Source: Pontederia crassipes
Taxonomy: Eukaryota > Streptophyta > Magnoliopsida > Commelinales > Pontederiaceae
DNA length: 64,000 nt
Assembly (NCBI GenBank): GCA_030549335.1
Contig: CM060187.1
Location: 7,440,001-7,504,000, forward strand
Direction: 5' to 3'
Below the pieces are notes generated by a model that searched no databases, was not told where the DNA came from, and saw nothing but the letters and a program-made list of their open reading frames with translations. The position numbers were made by a program, and so were the translations under genes. This document shows, in pieces, positions 12,401 through 25,573 of the stretch (the stretch's first letter is position 1; every line of letters starts with the position of its first letter).

Positions 12401-13106
12401 TATAATATACATAGATGGCCATACAATATGTTGATACCAATGTTATAAGACCCGGCCCTGCCATCGACCCACATCAATAGGTCAGGTCGGACCAATTGGA
12501 TTAGGTCGAATCGGATGGTCGAACCGAATAATATAAATTAATAAAAGAATAAAATATGTTAAAGGAATTATTATAATCTTGTTAATATATAATATCTTAT
12601 TTAACAAAAATATAAAATATAGTATAATAAATAAAAATAAAATAATTCATATTAAATAATATAATAAAGTAACATAAATTAAGTCATCAACATAAATAAA
12701 AATCCTTGTGAGGTAGTTATAAATAAAAAATAGTGAAAACTTTTATGTGACAAGAGGACATTAAAATATACATTTCAATATATATATATATAATATGTCT
12801 AAATATTTTAATATTTTTTTATGTTTCAATTTTATTTTCATTTCAGAAATTCACCGGGCCGGGTCGATTAAACCTATCGGGTCGGTCGGTTGAACCCAGG
12901 TTTTGACCGGGTTTGATCGAGTCATACCCTTTCCCGAGTTTCAACCGACCCGTGGGCCATTTTAGGCACCGAACACCGGTCCGTCCAGTCGGGCCGGGCC
13001 GGGTCTAACAACATTGGTTGATAGCTTCTTGCCATCATGAGAACACCATAAGGAAATGGAAATGATGACTTATCTTTAATTGCCAAAGAATGAAAGGAAA
13101 GTAAGC
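12000..13106 (+). repeat. Element A 5' LTR, first block
   Basis: Matches the right LTR from 46320 onward, including the passenger inverted-repeat element at 12437-13017. Element B starts where this block ends. Confidence 0.85.
12437..13017. mobile_element. GC-ended inverted-repeat element (MITE-like) in the 5' LTR of A
   Basis: The element is 581 bp, starts CCAATGTTATAAGACCCGG and ends with the inverse of CCAATGTTGTTAGACCCGG (2 mismatches in 19), flanked by a 6-bp direct repeat TTGATA (12431-12436 and 13018-13023). GC-rich ends with 'gggtcggt'-like words enclose a very AT-rich core with no open frame. It is a non-autonomous DNA-transposon-like element; I cannot assign the superfamily. A homologous copy with TSD TTCATA sits at the same position of the other LTR. 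Confidence 0.75.
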
Positions 13107-13975
13107 TTGATCAACTCCGAGTAGGTGCGACAACCATTATGACCATTCCGTGACGACAAATATTAAATCCATAATATGAGTTACATTTTCCTACACAAGG
13201 ACGATATCGTAGTGGTAAATTATTAAGCCTGTGGATGGTGGAAACTCCTAGTCCGCACAACAACTTACTTTGGACTCGTATTGGCCATATGCCCTAAGTG
13301 AGGAATATTCCTCTCTTTACACTACTTCCTTTGTAGTTAAAGAAAGTAACGATTTTGTCATATCATCTCATACATTTTTTTGGATTTCGGCTTTATGTGG
13401 GATACCGATTTTCTTTATTTTTCTTATATTCATGTGCCCTCCACTTACTAAGCTCATAGTGCTTACCTCTCATTTTCTATTCCTTGCAGGTGATGACTGC
13501 TAAGTATATTTTAGGAAATTCATGATTGCGAGTAGGTTGTGTGAGGAATGAATCGGTCCTTATTATCTACCTATGACTTAAAAAAACTTTAAATGTATCC
13601 CAGTTTCTAGTCTTGGAAACTTTTGGAAAATGAATGTTGGATCTTGTGATCATAGTGTCCTTTGGCTGGAGACTTGCATCTTTTTTTTCTACATGAGGTT
13701 GAGCTGAAATGCTCCTATATTTTTATTGCCATGTTATGGACTTTGTTCCTTCTTATCATATGATAAATTATATTATGAGATGAATACACTGTATGTATAT
13801 GTTGCCATTTTGGCCATTATCCTCCGTATGCAGAGGTCATGCCGATTTTTTTAGAAAATTTATGATAGCTTCTTTTTGAATCACAATTCATGCACTTTAG
13901 TTATAATTGAATTTTGAGATAAATAATATCATTATTTTACCTTGTGACGGTTGATCGTCGAGGTTGGTCGTCACA
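13107..13975 (+). repeat. Element B 5' LTR (partial copy)
   Basis: Begins at the shared 'agcttgatcaactccgag' point and matches the end of the 3' LTR (36765-37400); both end in GGTCGTCACA. The head of the LTR (equivalent to 25574 onward) is not present on this side. Confidence 0.8.
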
Positions 13976-14465
13976 AGTTATGTTAGGTTCAATTCACGGA
14001 GTGTAGGAAGAATTGGGTAGTACAAGAAGGACATGTATATATTGCATTATGATATTTTGTTGTGCTTGTCGTCATCTTATTGGACATCACATTTTGTTCC
14101 CTGGCATGCATAATTATATGAATATTTATTGAATATCTTACATTGTGACTCGGTCATGATGTTATAACAACCATGTTGGTTCCATAAAGAAAAGAATATA
14201 AATAAATTTTTTTTGGAATGTTTTCTTTTCTTTACTGATTGTGGTGATTGTATTTCATGGTATCACATCATTGCTTGTCCCGTAGAAAAAAGGGAAGAAA
14301 ATAGATTTTTATTTACAACCAGCATATGTGGGAAAAAATCCAACCATTTCCCAAATTTTAAAAAAGGAAAGCTTCTTATTTAATGAATTTGGATGACCAT
14401 CAGTTTGTTGATCGTCCCCATTTTACTTCCAAAAAAAATCTTCTTATGATATAATTTAGCATGAA
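13976..14465. other. Element B leader between 5' LTR and gag
   Basis: About 490 bp non-coding leader. A 'tggtatca' word at about 14258 loosely resembles a tRNA-iMet primer site but is not adjacent to the LTR, so I do not call it. No gene seen. Confidence 0.4.
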
Positions 14466-15256
14466 ATGCTAGATTACATGGTCGGTGCTAATGTAAGAAT
14501 TATATGCAGCATAGCACCAAATAGGCAACATCGAGTTCGTAATGGAGCGGATGGTGCAGGAGGATTTGGTGTGGATCAAGGCTTGCAGCAGGCAGGCGGA
14601 GGGAATGCTGAACCTGAACAGCCGCCGCCACAACAACATGTGATGGAGGATGATGTTGTTCTACCTGGGAGTGTTGACGTGCTAGTTCGAGGGATCAAGA
14701 GCAATGGTGTCGATGAGTTTGAAGGTGAACAAAACTAAGAAAGAGGAAGATTGGATGAAAAGGCTTGAACGTGTGTTCAAGATGATGAACTTGAATGAAC
14801 AAAGGAAGATGACATGCATTCAATTTCTAATGGCTGATTCTGCACTAACTTGGTGGGAGGATCGCTATGAAACTTTTGGACTGACTTGGACTTGGGCAGA
14901 GTTCAAGGAAGAATTTGAGGAACATTATATTCCTATCTCTCATCATGAGAAGCAAAAGAAAGAGTTCGTTCACCTAAGACAGGGGGAGAGTCGTTGCTTT
15001 TATAACCAAGTTTGAGGAGCTGTGCCAGTACTATGTAGGCATGGGTTATTCTGACCAGGACAAGAAGATCATCTTTGAGAAGTTGTCTTTTCAAGTCCGT
15101 GAACAAATGGGTGCGATGAACTGTGCTACCTATGCTGAAGCTAAGTAGCCCTTAAAGCGGAGAGTCTAATCGAGGAGCACAAGCGACGTGCAAAATTCCA
15201 TAATGAAAGATTTAATGATAGGGGTCTAAGAAATTTCAATCCCAAAAGGATCAGAC
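14466..15256 (+). mobile_element. Element B gag region (fossil)
   Basis: Conceptual translation gives a typical plant gypsy gag core (WMKRLERVFKMMNLNEQRKM, LTWWEDRYETFG). It is interrupted at 15256 by a solo LTR and is broken. Confidence 0.75.
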
Positions 15257-18045
15257 TGTCACACCCAACTCCATGACTAAGTTCTAATCCCAATTATTGC
15301 ATATCTTAATTACATTTATCAATTCTAAAAATAAAATCGGCAAAACCTCCCACCCTTACTTATCTTGTGTTATTTGTCAATACATACAAAAGTATATTCA
15401 TCAAACATTAAATAAAAGTTATAAGTCATCACATTCACATAGTACCATTATCGTTTCACACACTATTTCAAAAATAACACCCCACAGGATCAAGTTATAT
15501 ATATATGACCTTACAAAAAGTTCTTCTCAAACTTAATTTCAACATCTAAAACTATCTATTACATGCATGCTCCCAAAAACAAAAGTGAAGGGGAAATAAA
15601 ATTGCTCCAACGGCTCGACCTCTTCTATATGAAGCAAAATAAGCTCCGAGTCGATTCAACTCGAGAACTTACGAGTATCTAAAAAACTTAAAATGGGTAC
15701 TATGAGCAACAATCATTTGCTCAGTGAGTGGAATAAAAGTACAACATAGAGGAACAATACGAGTGCATATAACATTTAAATAACCACATTTCTTACATAT
15801 AAGAAAACATTTAAAACATAGCACATATAACATAACTTCTCAAATTATATGAACTTTCACAAGTAAAAGTAACTCAAAATATCATCATTTTCATAATTAA
15901 ACTCTACACATGTTTCATTGCACATACTCATCATGGGTCAATACGTATACCTCAATGATCATGTGTCATATAGTTAAGAAGAGCTTCATAATCAAGAGTC
16001 ACGGATACGTAGAGAAAATCATGGGTCAATACATATCCCTCTATGATTGTGTGTCATACATTTAAGCAGAGCTTCACAATCAAGAGTCTTAAATGCGCAG
16101 AGCGAATCATGGGTCAATACATATCTCAATCATGATTGTGTGTCACCTAATCATGATTCTCAGATATGCAAAGCATATCATGGATCAATATGTGCACGCA
16201 GAGCAGTCCCAAAGGGCAAAGACACCCGATATACGCATCAAATGCTTCATGTATATCGAATGCGGTCTCAAAAACCTTTTTCAAATAGCATGGTCAATGA
16301 ACACATGGGGTTTAACAATATCAAAATACACATGTCATAATCACATATCATTATCAAGTAAAACTTATTTTAACTTCACAAGCATTGTTCTCTGAAAACA
16401 TTTTCGTGTAAAAGGTTAGTCCATCTCATATAAAATCATTGAAACTATCATAAATACTTTTCATAGCTAAAAATATGTTTCAATAATAATAATAGTAATA
16501 ATCTTTGCTTGAGATAATATCATAAATAAAAGAAGTAACATATATCATTTTGTTATGTTGCAAATTTACCCACTCACCTTGTACTTTATCCCTTCAAGGG
16601 GGTTTATTAGACTTCCTCCCTTTCACTTGCAACTTGATATTTTCCTACAAGCAATAATGGCTCTTTACTTCACAATCACTAATAAGGTAATATGCAACGC
16701 ATGCTCATGATGCATGAATGATTATGCATATAATCTCCTCTAATATCAATTTTTAATTTCAGGTATTTATATTCATAAGCTATTTCACACTTGAGACTTT
16801 TCAATTCTCCAAAGCTTAACTAGGTGTTGTCTCAAGATTTCAGACTGAGTGTAGTTCATAACTTCTTAACCACATGAGAAAATCTTATGGTTCTAAATTA
16901 GTTAGAAACTAGACATACTAAGGTTTCCAACCCTAACATATCATTATCTAATTCAAAGTGAATAAGTCATATTATCTAAGGCAATCTAACCTAGGGTTTG
17001 TGTCCCGCATATCACTAAAAGTGTAATTTATATTTTCTTCATAATTGTCCATTTAACTAGATCATAATTTTCCTAAAAACTAGACTTCAGTATTATTTTG
17101 TCATAAAAATTATAGAATTTAACTCCTTGTATAACCTTATAACAAAAATAGTTAATTTGGGTCGTGATCTGTCCATGTCCAGAAATTTGACAGAAGAATC
17201 ACTATGAAATGAAAAATTCATTTCTCCCAAGATACATGTCCAAATAAGATGATTATACTTTTCACCAAACCCTTTGAATGTCTATTTAAGCATATCTAAA
17301 TTTCAAATCCTAATTCGCTTTATTCCAACTGTGCTCTAATTTACAAATTGAACCTGTATCAGACTCGGGATAGGATGAATGACCAGCGAATTTAACTACA
17401 TCACTTCTTCTATGAAAACTCCTTTTTAGTTGATTCCAGAGGCCATGGAAATCTAACTTCGAATGGATTAACCATATAAAATTTCATAATTTATTATTTG
17501 GTAATCACGAAGGAATGATCCTCTCAATTAGAAGAACAATTATCGGATCAAAACTCACATTGAACAGCCTATGTTTCCGATTTTCCCCAATACAATTTGC
17601 TTGGGATTCACCTCTGGTAATTTTTCTACAGTGAAAGGATAATGTTAAGTGGCTTATATATTATTTTCAGAATTTTCTCATGACATAAGATGGTTTGGAA
17701 AAATATCCCTTTAAGCAGCTATCCACCTGCCTGCTTCAGCTTCTTGGAACTTAAGTGATGGTCAATCACATTTTTTTGTTATAACCAAGTGTTTTAACCA
17801 TAATTAAGATTACTTAATTCTATTTAAACATATATATTATAATATTTAGAACTTTTATAATTTATTCTTAATAATCTTATGTAATTACTTTATAAAATTT
17901 ATCGATAATTAAGTAATCATTATGCTCTAATCAAAATATTAATTACGATATACAAATATCACTAAATGAACATCCAAACTAACGTAATATGTTAATTAAA
18001 TGCATGATTATGCACAAATGATATTTGTAGGGCACGTCCGTGACA
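15257..18045 (-). mobile_element. Solo LTR with intact target duplication, inserted in element B
   Basis: The 2789-bp unit begins TGTCACACCC and ends GTCCGTGACA, flanked by a perfect 5-bp TSD CAGAC (15252-15256 and 18046-18050). There is no internal region, so it is a solo LTR left by LTR-LTR recombination. The minus strand is suggested because its layout parallels element D's LTR read on that strand. It contains an internal tandem repeat at about 15931-16260. Confidence 0.85.
15931..16260. repeat. Tandem repeat inside the solo LTR
   Basis: Units beginning 'tcatgggtcaata' start at about 15931, 16019, 16107 and 16178, giving a period near 88 bp with a shorter last interval. Confidence 0.8.
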
Positions 18046-18085
18046 CAGACAAGATGGACATCCTCAATCACTACGATGGGCACCG

Positions 18086-19020
18086 TGTCACGCCTTTAGA
18101 TTTAGCGCCTAGAAACCAAGGTGTGCGGCCTTGACTCCTTCCTTCACGAGGGATCAAACAACCTCTTCTCGGACGTTTTGATGGATGTCCCTGCACCAGC
18201 ACAACAAGAAACAAGCAAGATAGAAGGGAGAGACTCTCAAATATGGGGGAAAGCTTTCGACTTCATTGACTCGATCGCTACTTCGATCGGTGATGTACAA
18301 GATTGACCCTCAGGGTCTATTTATACAAGAATGGGGATGGTTACAACAAACTCCATCCCTGATTCTAGCCAAGATCGTGGGGATCCTCCACAATCTCCTA
18401 CGATTGCAAAATCCCCATTTAGGTGTTGGGATATGATTCTCCATATACTTGATCTTCTCCACAAGATCCACACTAAGGATAATCCTCACGATCACCTTGT
18501 CCGATATCATTGGGATCCTCTTTGATTCCCAACTGATATCATAGTATCCTCCTTGATTCCCTAATTGGTGTGAAGATCTTCTCCTCAAGATCTTTCCTGA
18601 TCTTCTCTTTAGGATCCGCCTGGAATGATCTTCTTGATCCACGCTGATTTTCTCGAATCTTCCCCTGATTTCCTAGAGTTAGGTGGCTGGCCAGATTCTT
18701 CAAGGATCCTTCTGGTTGCCATCTTCATCCAGGGAGTAACTCGCGGCCAGCTGTCCTCCTCGACACCTGCCATCATAATAGTTAGTTTGGGACATGCCAT
18801 TTTGGCTTGAGACGGAATCGCCCGCGCCGCACTGCACTACTACTGTTGCCAAACTAGGTGTTCTGCCAAACTGCGCATTATGCCAAACTGTGCATTATGC
18901 CAAATCGAGCATAATGTCAAACTGGGCATTCTTCCAAATTGGGCGCCACTTGCATCCCAGCTTTGCACGCCACTACGTCCCAGCCCCGTCTTGGGACATG
19001 GCAAATAGTGGGGCGTGACA
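18086..19020. mobile_element. LTR-like block, probable solo LTR in element B
   Basis: The 935-bp segment begins TGTCACGCC and ends GGCGTGACA, a 9-bp inverted match typical of LTR termini. Flanking 5-mers (CACCG and ATCGG) do not match, so no TSD is seen. It contains short tandem units near 18847-18950 ('gccaaactg.gcattat'). It lies between two gag parts of B. Family and strand are unknown. Confidence 0.6.
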
Positions 19021-19225
19021 ATCGGCCCCGGGTACTATGTTGTGTACTAGAGGACAAGGTGGGACTAGGGATTCGTGTGGTAGGTTCCACATGGGTAGAT
19101 GCAGGTTTGATGGTGGTATGCCCACATGTTTCTCTTGTGGTGAAAAGGGTCACAAAAGGCCAGACTGTCCTATGAAATCAGCCGTTGTTTTTTACGCACC
19201 AGGTGGACATCAAGTGATCACTAGC
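19021..19225 (+). mobile_element. Element B gag zinc-knuckle region (fossil)
   Basis: Contains a CX2CX4HX4C zinc knuckle (CFSCGEKGHKRPDC) near 19128-19169, the RNA-binding motif of retroelement gag. Followed at 19226 by another insertion. Confidence 0.8.
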
Positions 19226-21918
19226 TGATCACTATAAGTTTCTAACACATTTTAGATGCATTTCATTCGTATCGAGTCCCACTTTTGCCTATCTTTTGGT
19301 CAATTATACTTGGAATGCATAGATTGTGATAACTAGTTGATATTCCTCATTTCATACTTAATTCCATGTGCATAGAGGTTCTAAAATGCCAAAATCCATA
19401 AATATTTAAATTCTATGTCAAGTTATCATTTTTAGGACAAGTTATCATTCCTATATGTCAAGTTATCATTATTTTGAGTGAACTAATTTTCAATGGTTTT
19501 CTTGTCCCAAATCCACTATTATCATGTATGAATCATATTTGGATGGTCATATCTCAGCTTGTGCAAAGTTTTAAGTCCACTTGAACAAATTATCATTTTT
19601 TCTTTGCCAAGTTATCGTTAAAGGGCAATTCTATCATTTCGACATGCAAAACCATTAATTCTGTACAAAGACCTTAAGCAATCATTATATTATTGTCCTA
19701 ACTCATTGCTGTTCAAATTTGACCTCAATCGGATAATCACAACCAAAGTTATGACAATTTATCGTTTTTAAGGCAATTAAGTTATCGTTTTGGCACCCAA
19801 GTTATCATTCCTATGAAATCTTATTCACTTTTGATTTCTGACCTTATTCACTTGCTATATTATCCCTTGGATGCTTGGATGCTTCTAATGCCTTGAACCA
19901 CTTGTAGTTGGATAAATTTCACGAGTATTGCAAAGTTATCATTTCCGGGTCTAAAACCATCAAGTTTTCATATGGATTTCCAATCTTGCACAACATCAAA
20001 TCCCTTTTGATTACTGAGCTGAGTTTACTTGTTGTTCTTACCATTATTTGTTTATTTCTTATTAGAGGACCTTGATACTTGTTGTTATGTGTCTTCTAGC
20101 AGGAAAATAGATTGCCAAAAAGTTAGAAAAAGGTGGGGGGACACTGATTTGCTGCCTAAAGAAAAGCTGTGCAGTCAGGGAATCTTCAGACCAGTGGACA
20201 GGTGACTGCAATCAGAAAGAATAGAACATTCTGATGAGGATCAAAGGGTGGAGAGGAGTCATATAAAAGCTGGAATTTCTGGAAGAGAAAGGGGGGCTGG
20301 ACATTCAGGGTTTGGAGCAAGGGTTTCTGCATCAAGCTGCTGGCTGCTGGAGCTGCTGCCGCTGGAGTTGGTGCTGCTGCCGAGATACTTAAAATAAGGA
20401 TGAATTGTAACTATTCTTCATTCCATTTGATGTCAAGCTTTGTAAATATGAAGAGCTAAACTTCATTTCTTCTATGAAAGGGTAGTAGTTTAGGTTAATT
20501 TTGGATGGATGTGGACTGAATTATAATCCTGCACTGAAATCATTTCTAGTTTTTAGATTTCAGCACTGTTGAAGTTATTAGATCCCATTGTAATCTATAT
20601 CTAAGAAGTATCATTTGATCTAATCTTCTTTCAGAAATGGACTAATAGTCAATATCAGGTTCCTGGATTCCATTATATTTTAAAATCTGACTTCTGATTT
20701 GTAGTTTCCTGATTTCCTGGTTTTCTGAATTCCTGAATCTGATTTCCAAAACTGATTGAATCTGTGAGTCATTCTAAATCTGATTAATAGAGTAACTGAG
20801 AGGTTGCTATTGCCTTCATCTTGTTCAGAAATGAATCAAGATGTTTGGCATATTTTTGGCTCAAATCAGTTTGCTCTTTTGATTCCTGAACTTAAATTCT
20901 GAAATCTATTTTCTGATTTCCTGTTGGAATCTGTTTTACCAATTGAATCCCCTGATTTTATTCAATCACTGAGAGGTGAACCTTAGGGATCTCTTGCAGT
21001 CCAGAGATGGATCAAGAAGCAATTGGCAAGCCTAATTCCATTGATTAATAATTCTGATTTCCTGAATTGCTGATTTTTGTTTTTTGATTTCTATTTGAAT
21101 TCTGATTTCCATTGTCAAGCCTCATTTTAATCCACTACTGAGAGGTAGTCTTCAGGTCTTCCTTGTGAGTCAGAGATGAACCAAGGAGCATTGGATAATC
21201 ACTAAATTTTCTATTTCAGATAGGATGTCTTTTAACCTCAATTAATTGGAGTTTGTGTGGATTTCATTTTCCTTTGCAACTGAGAGGTTGATTTCAAATC
21301 CCCATGGAATTCAGAGATGAACCAAGGAGCACAAGCACTATTATTAGATAGACTTCATCCTAGTTTGACTAATTGAAGTGATTTCATCTTTTTATGATTG
21401 CAATTACAAGTTATCACTTCAGAATTCCTTGAATTGTAAAAATCAGCATTGAACCTTCATTTGAATCCAATGATAACTTGATTTTCAGTGATGATCCTCT
21501 TCTGATTCAACCTAACTAACAACTATATGCTAATATGTTGCTTAGTTGAATGCCAATTGAGCTGTGAGAGCATCTATCATTCAGGTGGAATCAAAATTGG
21601 ACATTTAATGATAACTTGATCCAATCCATCCATAATTAATTTAGATGAACCCCAACTCCTAGAAGAACCTTCCTCATTGATAGTTAAACCTTTTTAGACT
21701 TTAATCTAGCATTTATAACTCAGCTTTGACAAATTTCCAAAACCTAAAAATCAGTTATCATTCTGCATTCCACTAAAAATCTGTTTTCACTCTTCACTCA
21801 AAATCTGTTTTTAGCCACTTAAGTAGAACTAATCTAGATTGTTTTAGGGTGTCTTAGACTTCAAATCTTTATGGATACGACAACCTGAGTCTACTATAAC
21901 TTACCTGTGCACTTGCAG
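19226..21918 (+). mobile_element. Tat-like solo LTR in element B
   Basis: About 2.7 kb without coding potential, flanked by CTAGC (19221-19225) and CTAGT (21919-21923), a 5-bp duplication with one mismatch. Near its right end (about 21870-21918) is a 'ggatacgacaacc...gtgcacttgcag' stretch characteristic of Tat/Athila-type LTR ends, and it has the recurring 'actgagaggt...gagatgaa' words (near 20778, 20960, 21137, 21283) seen in such LTRs. Exact ends are uncertain because the right terminus is not a canonical CA. Confidence 0.6.
20770..21340 (+). repeat. Degenerate repeats 'actgagaggt...agagatgaa.caag' in the solo LTR
   Basis: Four units spaced about 145-185 bp apart start near 20778, 20960, 21137 and 21283, each with 'ctgagaggt' followed some 30-50 bp later by 'agagatg.a.caag'. 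Confidence 0.65.
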
Positions 21919-21923
21919 CTAGT

Positions 21924-24900
21924 GAGTTGGGAGACCAAAAATTGAAAAAAATTGAACCTTACATAATTTCAGCAAGTTATCACTCGAATACCCAAATTTC
22001 ACCATCATCAAGCTGCCCCCGCACATCGATAGCTGGTGGAAGAGGTGTTATCAACACTACACAAAACAAAGGTAAGAGTGTAGCAGGACCTTCTAGTGGA
22101 CCACAAGTTGGATTACCAAGGGTATATGCAATGACACGTGATGAGGCCACCACTAGTCTTGAGGTGGTTACAGGTTCGATATTCATTGCTCAAAGATGTG
22201 TTACTGTTCTCTTTGGCCCTGGTGCTTCTTACTCATTTGTTTCATATGCATGTTCCTCATTTTTTTTCTGGCGAGCCTTCTGCATTAGCTATTGCATTAT
22301 CTACTCAATTGCCTTCGGGTGATACTCTATTTGCTAGCAAACTATATAAGAATTGTGTGCTTGTGATATGTGGGAAGGAGTTTGCTGCTGATCTGATCGA
22401 TATTGATATTCATGGGTTCGACATTATACTGGGGATGGACTAGTTATCTACTTATGAAGCAGTGATGGAATGCCATGCCAAAAGGGTAATTCTAAAATTT
22501 CCTTCTGGAGAGGAAGTAATATTCCAAGGTGATAGGAGAAGTTTGACTTCTTATGTAATCTTCACAATGGTAGCGAGAAGGATGCTACTAGAGGGATGTG
22601 ATGCATATTTAGCACATATCCATAACTTGAATAAACAACCACCCCAATTGAAGGATGTGCTAGTGATTCGGAAATTTCCCTATGTATTTCCTAAAGCACT
22701 GCCAGGCTTACCTCCGAAGAGAGAAATTGACTTTGAAATAGAGTTGATTCCAGGCTTTCCATTCCACCATATAGGATGGCACCAATGGAGTTAGAGGAGT
22801 TGAAGAAGCAATTGCAGGAGCTATTGGACCTTGGTTTCATTCGACCAAGTGTATCACCTTGGGGAGCTCCTGTACTCTTTTTGAAAAAGAAAGATGACAC
22901 TATGAGAATGTGCATCGATTATAGGCAGTTGAATAAGGTAATGATAAAAAACAAATATCCGTAACCTAGAATTGATGATCTCTTTGATCAACTATGTGGG
23001 GCAAAGTTGTTTTCGAAAATAGATCTACGATCTGGATACCATCAGTTGCGGATCAAAGATGATGACATGAAGAAAACAAAATTTCGCACTCGATATGGCC
23101 ATTACAAATTTTTAGTGATGTCATTTGGCCTTATGAATGCACTAGCCACATTCATGGATTTAATGAATAGAGTCTTTCGAGATTATTTGGATGTTTTTGT
23201 CATTGTTTTCATTGATAACATTCTTATCTAAGTCACCTAGTGCAGACATGCATGAGGTGCATTTGCGATCGGTCCTAGAGACATTGCAAAAGAATAAGTT
23301 GTATGCTAAATTTTCAAAGTGTGAGATTTGAATAGGCAGAGTAGTATTTCTTGGACATGTAATATCTGTAGATGGGGTGTTGGTCGATCCATCCAAGATA
23401 GAGTTTGTGGTGAAGTGGGAAGCACCGAGAAATGCCAAGGAGGTGCGAAGCTTTCTGGGTCTTGCTGGTTATTACAAGAGATTTGTACAGGGCTTTTCCA
23501 CTATTGCCGGACCACTTACACAATTGCTAAAGAAGAATGTAAAATTCATTTGGACTGATAAGTGCGAAAGCAGATTCCAAGAGTTAAAGAACCGACTAGT
23601 GTCTGCATTGATTCTGACTTTGCCTGAAGGTAGAGAAAACTTTGTAGTGTACAGTGATGCCTCGCGACAGGGACTTGGTTGTGTTCTTATGCAAAATGGA
23701 AAGGTAATTGCCGATGCTTCAAGAAAGCTGAAACCACGTGAGGTTAATTACCCCACTCATGATCTAGAACTGGCAGCCACCGTGTTTGCATTGAAAATTT
23801 GGAGGCATTATTTGTATGGTGAACATGTACAAATATTCACAGACCACAAGAGCTTGAGAAACTTAAAGATGCAAAAAGAGCTTAACCAGAGATCATGCAG
23901 ATGGATGGAATTCATCAAATATTATGATTTGACCTTGGAATATCACCCAGGAAAAGTGAATGTAGTAGCTGATGCTTTAAGCCGAAAGTTTAGGGAAGGA
24001 GTGACACCAAAAAAATTAGGCAAAATTTCACCGGTTGAGGGTCTCACCACCATGATCTTCAACCTCAAGATTGACGACAATGGAGGTTTGTTGTGCAATC
24101 TTTGAGTCAGACTGATACTCCTAGATAGGATCAAAGAGGCTCAAAATGTAGGCATTGGTACCTTGATGCTTTTGGATTAGCTAAGGGCCGGTTCTAGTGA
24201 GAAGTATAGAGTTCATGAAGATGGTACCCTCATGCTGCAAGATAGGTTATGTGTGCCCCGCGCATGACTTACGAGAGGAGATCATGGAGGAGAGTCACAA
24301 TGCAGCATATGCATTACACCTAGGATCAACGAAAATGTATAGAAATCTTTGTGAGACGTACTATTGGCCTTGGATGGGAGAGGACATTGCAAAATTCGTG
24401 GCTCATTGCTTGGTGTGCCAGCAAGTGAAGGCCGAACACTAGAGCCCGGTGGGTAAGGTAGTTCCTATGCCAATTTCCAAGTGGAAATAGGAAGATATCA
24501 ATATGGATTTCATGACAGGATTCCAGTCACTCAAAAAGGTCACAATGTAATTTGGGTAATTGTGGACCGATTGACAAAGTCGGCGCACTTTTTGCCAATT
24601 AAAACTACTTTTTCATTGGACAGACTAGCACGATTATTTATTGACAAAATAGTACGTTTACATGGTGTGCCGGTATCTATAGTCTCTGACAGAGATTCCA
24701 GATTTACTTCCAGATTTTGGAAGAGGGTACACGAGTCATTAGGAACTAAGCTAAAGTTTAGTACAACATTTCACCCACAAACGGATGGTCAGACGGAAAG
24801 AACCATTCAGATTTTGGAAGACATGTTGTGGGCTAGTGCCATAGATTTTGGTGATAGTTGGGATGACAGGCTACCTTAGTAGAATTTGTATATAACAATA

Positions 24901-25530
24901 ACTACTAGTCTACTATTAAAATGACACTGTATGAAGCACTTTATGGTAGGAGATGTCGTTCTCCACTGTGTTGGGATATAGAGGGCACCAGATTGTTGCT
25001 AGAGCTAGAGTTGGTTAGCAGACAGTTTTGAGAAAGTGGAGCTGATTAGGAAAAACATTAAGGCTACACAAGACAGACAAAAGAATCTATCTGACAAGTC
25101 TCGACGAGAACGGGAGTATTCAGTAAGTGACAAAGTGTTCCTCAAAATTTTACCTTGGAAAGGCATCCTTCGGTTTGGGAAGAAAGGAAAGTTGAGTCCT
25201 CGATTCATCGGATCCTATGAGGTGCTTGAGAGAGTAGGGCCCGTGGCATATCGCTTAGCTTAACCACCAGCTTTAGCAAAGATTCCATAATGTATTTCAT
25301 ATTTCGATGCTTCGCAAGAGCTTATTAAGAGAAGATCAACAAGTTGAGGAGCAACCTATTGAAGTACAAAAAGATCTAACCTATCACGAGGAGCCAATAC
25401 AAATATTGACACATGAGGTGCACTTCCCATGGTCAAGGTTCTATGGAAAAATCATACTTAAAGAGAAGCCACCTGGGAATTAGAAGAGGACATGCTCAAG
25501 AAATATTCACACTTATTCTGAATTTTTTTC
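21924..25530 (+). mobile_element. Element B pol region: protease, RT, RNase H, integrase (fossil)
   Basis: Landmarks: retropepsin-like region about 22150-22440; RT about 22690-23350 ([21 protein letters not shown]); RNase H about 23580-24000 ([24 protein letters not shown]); integrase zinc-binding and core about 24240-24880 (LVCQQVKAEH, FSTTFHPQTDGQTERTI); integrase C-terminal part about 25040-25260. Broken, with several breaks. The set is that of a chromovirus-type gypsy element. Confidence 0.85.
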
Positions 25531-25573
25531 TTCAAGTTAGAATTAATTTCAAGGACGAAAATTTTCTTTTAGG

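Noticed and set aside
15931-16260. Regularly spaced repeats resembling a CRISPR array
   Set aside because: The repeats are about 88-bp diverged tandem units within a plant LTR, with no short identical repeats and unique spacers.
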